Source: DASVDE01 sp036381235 (lineage in GTDB: Bacteria > Actinomycetota > Thermoleophilia > Solirubrobacterales > 70-9). From it: a stretch of 64,000 nucleotides of DNA. The position numbers and the translations under genes were made by a program. Each line of letters opens with the position of its first letter. Position 1 is the stretch's first letter. The stretch lies in contig DASVDE010000014.1 of NCBI GenBank assembly GCA_036381235.1, positions 1 through 64,000 on the forward strand, read 5' to 3'. Below the pieces are notes generated by a model. It did not search any database and was not told the origin of the DNA. It saw only the letters and a program-made list of their open reading frames with translations. Below, in pieces: positions 1-7,576 of this stretch.

Positions 1-116
1 GAGTTCTTGCCGAGGGCGGCAAAGGCGGTGCCGGTCAGCGCTGCGATCAAGGCAATGATTGCGACGACCATCGCCGGACTGGGGTAGCCGATACGCCGCT
101 TGCTCTCTCCCTGCAT
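1..116 (-). CDS. Small exported protein of unknown function, 5' part only
   Basis: Only the first 38 codons are in the window; the gene runs off the left edge. The start is the ATG at 116-114, preceded by a purine-rich GAGATAGGG. The N-terminus has a basic stretch (KRRIGYPSP) followed by one long hydrophobic segment ending in GTAFAAL, which reads as a signal peptide or membrane anchor. Proteins starting with this basic-YPSPAMVVA pattern are, as far as I recall, common and multi-copy in Thermoleophilia; their function is unknown. It lies about 95 bases downstream of the giant-protein operon on the same strand and could be its last gene or a separate unit. Confidence 0.6.
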   Translation of the reverse strand, partial: MQGESKRRIGYPSPAMVVAIIALIAALTGTAFAALGKN

Positions 117-212
117 CCCTATCTCTCTTCCCTTGGTTTAAGTCGCGGCCCTGCCGTGGCCTCTCGTTTCCCAAACAAGAAACCCGGCAAAGCGCTCAAA
201 GATGGGGAAAGT

Positions 213-2942
213 TTAGCGCCGATGCCGGTTATGGCTGCGCTTGTGCTCTTTGCCGCACGGCGTCTTCACCCGTACGTTCTGCTTGCGCCTCTTGCCGTTC
301 TGGGCGTCGTAGGAGATCTCGACGAGAGGGCGCTTGCCCGCACAGAGGCTGCGCGTATTGAGCAGATAGCCCTCCTTGCCGCCGTAGAGGTTGAAGCGGA
401 AGTGGCCGATCGGCACGTCGGGGATCACGGGTACGACCGTTTGCAGGTTGCCGTTGTTGACCGAGGAGGACTCAGCCTCGGGGACGATCGTCACCTGGCC
501 ACCCATGATGAAGGCGAGGTGGGGCAAGACGCCGTAGCCGGAGACTGCATATGCGGGGCCTGAGAGCGGCTGATCGAGCAATGGCGTTTTCACCCAGGCG
601 TCGCCGATCGGCTGGCGTCCTTCGCAGTGGTTGGCCACCAGCTCCGATTTGGCGCAGATGTTGCCCAGATGGCGTTGGTCGATGGCGAAGGCCTTGGGCA
701 GGGTGACCGAGACCGACTTGAGGTTGGCGTCGCCGGGACGCGTGTAGAGGTCGATCGCGAGCCTTGGGTTGCGATTGCGCTTGGTCTGCTTGCGCTTGCC
801 GATCTGGCGGAAGGTCATCTTCGGCTTGAAGGGAAGCGTCGCGCAGTTGACCGCGTGGAAATAGGAGGAGAAGTCAACGACGGTGCCTTGGTCGCCGATT
901 CCCTGCGAGTCGACAGAGAGCGCCGCGCAGTTGGTCGGGTTGATCGTGAAGTTGGAGCGGTCGATTCGCACCTCGATCGAGCGCATGCGGATCGGTATGC
1001 CGCCGACAATCTGCGGCACCGTGTCAGAGACTGCCCTGACCTGCGCCGTCAAGGGATCTACGTGCAGTGCGACCCGGACCACGATCGTGCCGTAGTCATA
1101 GGGACCGGCCAGGGCAGAGGTGATCACGGCCAGGGAGAGCGGCGCGCCTTTCAGTGGGCCGGCCATGTAGATCTTGCCGTGGGCGTGGAAGGGGTGGGTG
1201 CCCGGACCGGCGGCGACGTTTGAGCTGCCGACCAGGCTCGAGGCTGGGCAGCTCGGGTTCGTTTGCTCTGTGAGGCCGGGGTTGTTTGCCGCGGCGGCGA
1301 TCGAAGCCTCCGGGCAGTAGCTGATCCCCCGCATGTCACCGGTGAAGCCCGGGGGCATCGTGAAGTTGAGGTCGCGGATGAACTGATCGCCGTCGTCGCG
1401 ATCGAGCTTCAGGTTGAAGTCCGAGTAGGCGCCGGCGTCGGGGTTTGAGGTGCCGGCCGCGAGTCTCGGGTCGAAGGGGCGCACCGGCCCCGGGCAGGGC
1501 TTGCCGTTGGGGCCCTGTTCGATCGAGAAGAATTGGGTGGAGGTCTGATCGGCGAGCTTGTCGTTCCAGGGGAAGAACCGAGCGATGATCGGATAGAGCG
1601 TGCAGGCGGTGGGTGTGGCCATCAGACCGCGGTCGGAGGCGAACAGGTGCAGGTTGAACTCTTCGAACGGTGCCTGCGGCAGATCGTTGATGTAGGCGGT
1701 GATCTGCCCGGTCAGTGGATCGGGCCTAAAGGAACCCAGGAACTTGGCGTGGATGCCGAAGCCGTCGGCGATCAGGAAGAGGCGGTACTGGTCCCCCGAT
1801 TTCGGCTCACCAATATAGATCGACCCGGTCAGCGGACCATCCAGTGCCGAAGAAGCGACGTCGAAGGTTCCAATTTTCGCATTGTCCGGACAATTGGCCG
1901 GGCCTTCAGAACCGAAGTTAGCTTCGGCATCGCGGCAGGCCCGCTGACCATCCGCAGCATCCGGATTGATCGTGAACTCATTCGGGAGCGTCAGTGTCGC
2001 GTGGCGAATCGGCGATGGGGTGGTCGCTTCTCCAAGCGGTTGAGGCGCCTTCAACTTAAGATCGAGACCCGAAGGTGAATCGGTAACCTTTGTCGTCGGC
2101 GTCCCAGTCAGGACCGGCCGGAAGATCATCTGATAGCAGTCTGTGGTTTCGGGGTAGCCCGACTGGGCTTCAGTCGGATGATCAGGGTCTTGGTACGTCG
2201 TGACCGTCAACGACACCGTAAGCGGCTGCCCGGTGCACTGCGATGGATTACTGGTCAGAGGCTTCAGGGAGGCGACAGGCGACGGGGTAGGCGTTCCAAT
2301 GCATCCGGTGTCGGCCATGCCAAGACAACCGGCGGGGTTTCCAGGTGAACCTTTGGGGAATCGTTCGGCATCGTGGACCGCATCCGATGGAAAACCCCAA
2401 AACACTATGTCCGCTCGCTTGAGCGGTGCAAGCTGCGTTAACTCGGAGACGCTAAATCGAAGACCATAGTCAGAAGCCGTTCGAACAGTCACTGGAATGG
2501 CCACGGGGATATTCAGGCTGGGAACAATGAATGAGAAGAGCGCCGTTTCATCGCCTACTGTTTCGCGGTTGAAGATGGGGGCAGTGCCTAGAAGTTTGTC
2601 GGCCGTTCCTTGGTAATTGGCTCGCACTGTAATGAGGCCGGCTTGTGTCGACGAAGAGCACTGGTCGAGGGCAAAGTCTTCGGAACTGCACTTATCGAGG
2701 GCATTGGGATTGCCGAATAATCCTTCGGGCGTATTCACCACAACGTTACGTGCAGACTCCGGTGCGCCCGGCGATTCAAGTTCGACACTCATGCCAAGGT
2801 CGGGGTGACCACCCGCCTGAGTGGTCGTCGTGGTGACGCTGAAGGCGCTGATCGCCTCGCTCGCCGATGCCGGGCCGGCGAGGGCCGCGGCGGCGAGCAG
2901 GCTCGCCAGTACCGCGCCGAGGAATACGCTGCGCTTACTCAC
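213..2942 (-). CDS. Giant exported multi-module protein (909 aa), paralog of the 7577-10456 product
   Basis: Unknown function. The chosen start is the GTG at 2942-2940: it sits 5 bases after a GGAGG and overlaps the stop of the upstream gene as GTGA. The reading frame stays open further upstream, but that part lies inside the previous gene and has no signal peptide. The N-terminus is a signal peptide (KR, then a hydrophobic run ending ALAGPASASE). The mature part is made of about four successive beta-rich-looking modules, each with a Pro-Gly turn, a Cys, a CP..S.IG-like motif and a final Cys. It ends in a short basic tail (HKRSHNRHRR). It shares signatures with the 959-aa protein two genes upstream (QAG.HP near the N-terminus; PSGLD; TINxxAADG), so the two are tandem paralogs. 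A role at the cell surface is inference. Confidence 0.8.
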   Translation of the reverse strand: MSKRSVFLGAVLASLLAAAALAGPASASEAISAFSVTTTTTQAGGHPDLGMSVELESPGAPESARNVVVNTPEGLFGNPNALDKCSSEDFALDQCSSSTQAGLITVRANYQGTADKLLGTAPIFNRETVGDETALFSFIVPSLNIPVAIPVTVRTASDYGLRFSVSELTQLAPLKRADIVFWGFPSDAVHDAERFPKGSPGNPAGCLGMADTGCIGTPTPSPVASLKPLTSNPSQCTGQPLTVSLTVTTYQDPDHPTEAQSGYPETTDCYQMIFRPVLTGTPTTKVTDSPSGLDLKLKAPQPLGEATTPSPIRHATLTLPNEFTINPDAADGQRACRDAEANFGSEGPANCPDNAKIGTFDVASSALDGPLTGSIYIGEPKSGDQYRLFLIADGFGIHAKFLGSFRPDPLTGQITAYINDLPQAPFEEFNLHLFASDRGLMATPTACTLYPIIARFFPWNDKLADQTSTQFFSIEQGPNGKPCPGPVRPFDPRLAAGTSNPDAGAYSDFNLKLDRDDGDQFIRDLNFTMPPGFTGDMRGISYCPEASIAAAANNPGLTEQTNPSCPASSLVGSSNVAAGPGTHPFHAHGKIYMAGPLKGAPLSLAVITSALAGPYDYGTIVVRVALHVDPLTAQVRAVSDTVPQIVGGIPIRMRSIEVRIDRSNFTINPTNCAALSVDSQGIGDQGTVVDFSSYFHAVNCATLPFKPKMTFRQIGKRKQTKRNRNPRLAIDLYTRPGDANLKSVSVTLPKAFAIDQRHLGNICAKSELVANHCEGRQPIGDAWVKTPLLDQPLSGPAYAVSGYGVLPHLAFIMGGQVTIVPEAESSSVNNGNLQTVVPVIPDVPIGHFRFNLYGGKEGYLLNTRSLCAGKRPLVEISYDAQNGKRRKQNVRVKTPCGKEHKRSHNRHRR

Positions 2943-5900
2943 TTCGACCTCCTTATCCGGGCCCGGCATCTCTTGGTCGCCTTCGAGCGCCCCCTTACTT
3001 TCTTTGCGAACTTGTGGGCTTTCTTGCGCAGGGCCTTGGCGCGCTTGCCTTTGGCGTGAGCGGCGCGGCGGCGCATGGCCTTGGCGCGCTTCGCGAATCG
3101 CTTGGCGCTCTTTGAGAGGCTCTTCACGTCGCAGACCGGCGGCTCTGGGACGTTGCCGAGGGTGCCTTTCAGGGTTCCCAGCGGCGCCGGTGGGGCAGCT
3201 TGGGTTCCCGGGCCGTGGCACTCATCGGATGCTTTGCAGGAGGGCTGGGGCGGGATGATGAAGAAGCCGCCCTGCTCCCTTGCGTCATAGAGCTTCATCA
3301 GGGTGCCATTATGGTCTTGGGTCGCCAGCACCTCGCGGGTGAAGAAGTAGGCGTCTTTGCCGTCGGCGCTGACCGTCAAGAGGCCCGAATCAGAGCGATC
3401 CTGACCGGAGGAGATCAGCTCGGCCTTGCCTCCCTGGCCGTCCGGGTTTTCCTTCCACTCATACGCATCTAGCTTGCCGTTGGTGTCGCGCAGGACCAGC
3501 GGCTCACCGGTGTTGAAGAAGACTCGGCCATCATCGGCGATGCTGAGGCCGTTACCGGAGAGACTCGCATCGGTCGTTGGAATCTGGTTGGTCGTGTTGC
3601 ACGACACACAATCCAGCTTGTCGACGGCCGAGTCGTAGCGGAAGAGCTCGTACCGCCCACCGTTGTCGAAGCCGGTCTGCGACTGAACACTGGGGAATAC
3701 GGCGTGGTCGCCAGACGGAGTCACCTGGAAATCTGCGGTATGACGAGTCCCCGCCTCGCGCACGCTGTTGATCACCAGCGGGTGGTCGTAGCCGGGCTTG
3801 GATTCCGTCTTTGCCTCGAATACCGCAACGTTGCCACCGTTCCGGTTGGAAACAACCAAATTGCTCGAATCTGCGCCGAGGCCAATCGATCCACCGACCA
3901 CTCCTGCCCCGCCGAACGTACGGCCCGTGGCTGCACCGGAGGAGTCGTACTCGACGACCTTGTTGCCCTGGTCGACGTAAATCAGGTCGTCGTTGGTGTC
4001 GGCGTAAGACCCGACGTCGACGGCGACCGCAGAAGCGGGGCTTGAGCCGGGCAGCGTGCCCAGTAACGCGCTGCTGCCGCCGTTGTAGACCTTCACATCG
4101 CCGCTGCTGGTGACCACATAGACCTTGTTGTTGGAGTCGACCGCGATGCCGCGGGGTTGCGCATCGACTGAGATGAGCGCGATCGGCGCGCCGGGCGCAA
4201 AACCACCGAGGCCATCGGGCTGATAGACCCAGACTTGGCCTCCGGGCAGCAGGCTCTGGTCGTACACCGACACGTAGAGGTTGCCACTGATCGGATCAAC
4301 GGCGATGCCGCTGAAGATCCCGGTCGCAAACGCCGGCGTTATCGTCTGCTCGAGGTTGCCGGATGAGTCGTAGCGCTTGATGCTCGACTTCGCGGAGAAG
4401 CCGGTCGAAGAGTCGAGCACGAAAACGTCACGATAGGTGTCGACGAAGCCGGGTGCCACGTGAGCGGGGTTGTTATCGACCGCGATCGAGGTCGGCATAG
4501 GCGGAAGCGGGATGAAGCCGTTCCCGTTGTCTCCACCAAGGCCACCCACCGAACCGCCCGAGCCGAAGCCGGCGACCAGGTTGCCCGAGGCATCGAACTT
4601 GGAGATCGACGCGTCCTTCGGTCCCAGGAAGAAGGTGCTGTTGCCCAGGTCGTAGACGTAGTAGCTGCCGTCGGCACGGTCGATCGCGGCGCTTGCCGGG
4701 GTGGTGAAGGGCCCGGTGGAGCGTGTGAAAGTCGGCTCCGGAGCGCCCAGCGGCTCGTTGGCACTCGACTCCAGCGTGCTGACGAACTGCGGATCCTCAC
4801 CCGGTTTGGCAAGGAAGATGTTTGGCGAGCCGGCGACGCCGTTGCCGTCAAGCTGTTCGGGCGAGAGGAAGTAGATGGCGCCTGAATCGGAGGCGACGCC
4901 GCCCTGACCGCCGATCGCGACCACAGAGCAATCGGTCGGCTCGCCGGGGACGACGTTCCAATCCTCCGAGTTGTAGCTGTTGGCCGAGGGGTCGCAGGAG
5001 TCATCGTTGTCGATTCCTGCAACGTTCTTCGAGACCCGCTCGATCGTCACCACTCCGCCTGAGATCGTGGCGCGGAAGAGATCGGCGCTCGTATCGGAGG
5101 TCTCATCGGCGAGGTTGTCTCGGGTCGTGAAGTGGATCTGGGAACCGTCTTTGGTCATCCCGGCGTAGAGGGCTCCGGTGCCGCCGGTCTCGATCGGGGT
5201 CGAATTCGGATTCGTTCCCTTGTGCAGATAGAGGTCGTAGTACTCGTTGCCGGCTGCATCGGTGTGGTTGAGGACCCCGATCAGGACGCGGTCGCCGTGC
5301 TCTGAGACGTCGAGCGCTCGCACGTCAGTGCCCGCTGCGATCGTCGCTCCCGTCTCATCGGTTGAAACGACCTGGGTCTGATTCGTATCGAGGTTTCGGT
5401 CATAGACCGTCGCGTCGGTGCCCGAGCTGTTGCCGCCGGGCTCGAACTGCTGCTTTGAGCTGAACAGGAAGTGAGAGCCGTCAGCGGAGAAGTGCTTGCG
5501 CACGCCTCCGGCGGACTCGGGGAAGGGCACGTCGATCGACCCCGCCATGCCTTGGGTCAAAGAGCCGTCGGGGGTTCTGATCGGAATGCCATTGCTGCCG
5601 CCGGCGAAACAGGGGTCGCAAATGTCCGACCCGTCGAAAGCGAAGCTGTTCAGGCTCGAGTCGGCGCCGGCCACCGTCGAGCTGAACGGCGAGGTCGATG
5701 GAGCGTCGGCGGGAACGCCGACGTAGGAGGTGTTCCAGCGCTGGTGCTCGGCGTCGCGGGTGGCGACGTAGGGGTCGATGCCGCGGTTTGTCGGTTTGCC
5801 GGTGTTCGGGATGCCTCCGTTGTGGACGCCGTAGAGGGCCTTGCCGTCGGCCTGCGGGAAGCCGGCGTAGGGGGTTTGACCGGGAATCAGATCCGACTCG

Positions 5901-7573
5901 ACGTCATAGCCGCCCTGGTTCTCGGCGGAGACAAGCTCATAGGCGCGGCAGTCCAGCAGGAAGGCGGCGCGCGTTTGCTGGCGAGCGAGATTATTCGTAC
6001 ATGTAGGATCGAAGACCGGCTCCGGGAAAGTGTGAAAGCTCCGGTCAGGCCCCTGTTCACTTCCAACACCATTGCTGGCGACAACGCGATAGTAGTACTG
6101 GGTGTCCGGTTTCAGATCCGTAAGCACTCCGGTCTCTGGCCTTGGAAGGAACGAAGCGCCGATGCCGCTCGATTCGGCCGTCGAAGCGCATGGGTTCGGT
6201 ACTTCCGAGCACGGGCGGGCGCCATATTCGACATGAAAGGTCGCCACATCGAGGTTGGCGGCGATATCGGTCTTGATCAAGGCCTTGTTCGACGTGATCT
6301 GTGTGGCGGTTTGACTCGCCACATGAGGGATCTCGGCAACCGGAGTGTCGTAGACCCTGATTTCTTTTTGTGTACCGTCGCGCACCATGTACAGCCGGTG
6401 GTTCGCAGACACCGCGATAGAGCGAGTGTCATACGTTTTGACTTCTCCGGCCGGAATCGAGCAGTCGACCTCTTCCTCTTCGGATGACGGTCGGTACTCG
6501 AGCACATGCAGGATTCCGGAAACCTGAATGGTTTCTTTGGGACCGACTCCGGGCGTCGTTAGGCAATCCGAGCCGATTGCAAAGACATACTGATTGCTTG
6601 GATCTACCGCGATACCACGCGGATGATTGGCCACCCCCCCAAAGGTCAGGTCGTAAAGAGCGGATCCATCGGCTGTGAAGGCAGAGGCCGGAAAATGCTC
6701 AATACTGAATCCGCTCGTGTAGAGGTCGCCGGCGGCATTGACCGCTGGATCTGCGACGCTGATCGTCGTGCCGAGCGTGCTCGTATCGGGTGCGACCTGC
6801 GCCACAAAATGTCCAGTTGAATCGAATTTCTGCACCCGGTGAAAGGGAACAGACTGCGTCTCGCCAACGTAGATGTACCCCTGACTGTCTACGGTCAGCG
6901 TGGGCGAGCGAAAAGCCGTGCTCCAGCCGAAAAACACGCCCTTGGCGCTCGGAGTGACGGGAGAGGTTGATGCGTCACCCGACGACCCACCTGGTTTGCA
7001 CAGGTGCGCGGATGCTGCGGTGCAGATATTCCCGTTGGTTACGGAGTCAACTGCCTTGCCCCACGTGAGGATGAAGTTGCCGTTTTCGTCGAACTTCTGC
7101 ACGCGCGTATTGCCGACATCCTGAACGTAAACATCCCCCGTGTTGCTGTCCACGCCAATCCCCTGTGGATCGCTGAGCGAACCTCCAACCCCCCCTGCGC
7201 CTCCGGCCCTACATGTATCGCCTGGGTTTTCCGGGCAGACATCCCCGCCGGTGGTTTGATCGACGCCTTCGCCCCACATGAGCACGAAGTTGCCATCGGC
7301 ATCGAATTTCGAAATGCGATTGAGCGGCGGGTCGCTGACGTAAACGTCTCCGGTCGACTGGTTGACCGCAATACCCAGGGGTGCGGAAAACTGCCCAGCC
7401 CCCGTCCCACTCGACCCGAAACTGAAGTCAAAGGTCGTATTTCCGACTCCCGCCTGCGCGCTGGTCGCCCCAAAGGCAGCGATCAGCATCGCCGAGGCTG
7501 CGATCACTCCCACCAGCTTCCGAGCTGCACCCATCGTCTTTGCCTGCTTCCTCTCTGTGTCTCGGATCGCCAT
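2939..7573 (-). CDS. Giant exported NHL / WD40-like (PD40) propeller protein (1544 aa)
   Basis: Begins 3 bases after the preceding gene's stop and ends overlapping the next gene as GTGA. A signal peptide spans about residues 14-42 (start ATG 7573, or the ATG encoding MGAARKL). Order of parts: NHL-type propeller repeats (about 45-400; motifs such as GIAVNQSTGDVYVSD), a fibronectin-III-like domain (about 410-515), the family signature DCRAYELVS, WD40-like beta-propeller blades (PD40; motifs such as MTKDGSQIHF), a second NHL segment inserted at about residues 945-1258, then more PD40 blades. The end is a lysine/arginine/alanine-rich helix of about 56 residues bracketed by two cysteines. No enzymatic motif was seen. 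It is paralogous to the 2044-aa protein that starts the operon. Likely an exported cell-surface scaffold (inference). Confidence 0.8.
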   Translation of the reverse strand: MAIRDTERKQAKTMGAARKLVGVIAASAMLIAAFGATSAQAGVGNTTFDFSFGSSGTGAGQFSAPLGIAVNQSTGDVYVSDPPLNRISKFDADGNFVLMWGEGVDQTTGGDVCPENPGDTCRAGGAGGVGGSLSDPQGIGVDSNTGDVYVQDVGNTRVQKFDENGNFILTWGKAVDSVTNGNICTAASAHLCKPGGSSGDASTSPVTPSAKGVFFGWSTAFRSPTLTVDSQGYIYVGETQSVPFHRVQKFDSTGHFVAQVAPDTSTLGTTISVADPAVNAAGDLYTSGFSIEHFPASAFTADGSALYDLTFGGVANHPRGIAVDPSNQYVFAIGSDCLTTPGVGPKETIQVSGILHVLEYRPSSEEEEVDCSIPAGEVKTYDTRSIAVSANHRLYMVRDGTQKEIRVYDTPVAEIPHVASQTATQITSNKALIKTDIAANLDVATFHVEYGARPCSEVPNPCASTAESSGIGASFLPRPETGVLTDLKPDTQYYYRVVASNGVGSEQGPDRSFHTFPEPVFDPTCTNNLARQQTRAAFLLDCRAYELVSAENQGGYDVESDLIPGQTPYAGFPQADGKALYGVHNGGIPNTGKPTNRGIDPYVATRDAEHQRWNTSYVGVPADAPSTSPFSSTVAGADSSLNSFAFDGSDICDPCFAGGSNGIPIRTPDGSLTQGMAGSIDVPFPESAGGVRKHFSADGSHFLFSSKQQFEPGGNSSGTDATVYDRNLDTNQTQVVSTDETGATIAAGTDVRALDVSEHGDRVLIGVLNHTDAAGNEYYDLYLHKGTNPNSTPIETGGTGALYAGMTKDGSQIHFTTRDNLADETSDTSADLFRATISGGVVTIERVSKNVAGIDNDDSCDPSANSYNSEDWNVVPGEPTDCSVVAIGGQGGVASDSGAIYFLSPEQLDGNGVAGSPNIFLAKPGEDPQFVSTLESSANEPLGAPEPTFTRSTGPFTTPASAAIDRADGSYYVYDLGNSTFFLGPKDASISKFDASGNLVAGFGSGGSVGGLGGDNGNGFIPLPPMPTSIAVDNNPAHVAPGFVDTYRDVFVLDSSTGFSAKSSIKRYDSSGNLEQTITPAFATGIFSGIAVDPISGNLYVSVYDQSLLPGGQVWVYQPDGLGGFAPGAPIALISVDAQPRGIAVDSNNKVYVVTSSGDVKVYNGGSSALLGTLPGSSPASAVAVDVGSYADTNDDLIYVDQGNKVVEYDSSGAATGRTFGGAGVVGGSIGLGADSSNLVVSNRNGGNVAVFEAKTESKPGYDHPLVINSVREAGTRHTADFQVTPSGDHAVFPSVQSQTGFDNGGRYELFRYDSAVDKLDCVSCNTTNQIPTTDASLSGNGLSIADDGRVFFNTGEPLVLRDTNGKLDAYEWKENPDGQGGKAELISSGQDRSDSGLLTVSADGKDAYFFTREVLATQDHNGTLMKLYDAREQGGFFIIPPQPSCKASDECHGPGTQAAPPAPLGTLKGTLGNVPEPPVCDVKSLSKSAKRFAKRAKAMRRRAAHAKGKRAKALRKKAHKFAKKVRGRSKATKRCRARIRRSK

Positions 7574-7576
7574 GAC

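Noticed and set aside
2943..3221. Upstream extension of the 909-aa gene to 3221
   Set aside because: It lies inside the preceding gene, has no signal peptide and no ribosome-binding site; the GTG at 2942 has GGAGG and a GTGA overlap.
5471..6487. Long plus-strand frame opposite the 1544-aa gene
   Set aside because: Antisense shadow caused by high G+C; no recognisable domain, and the minus-strand gene has clear motifs.
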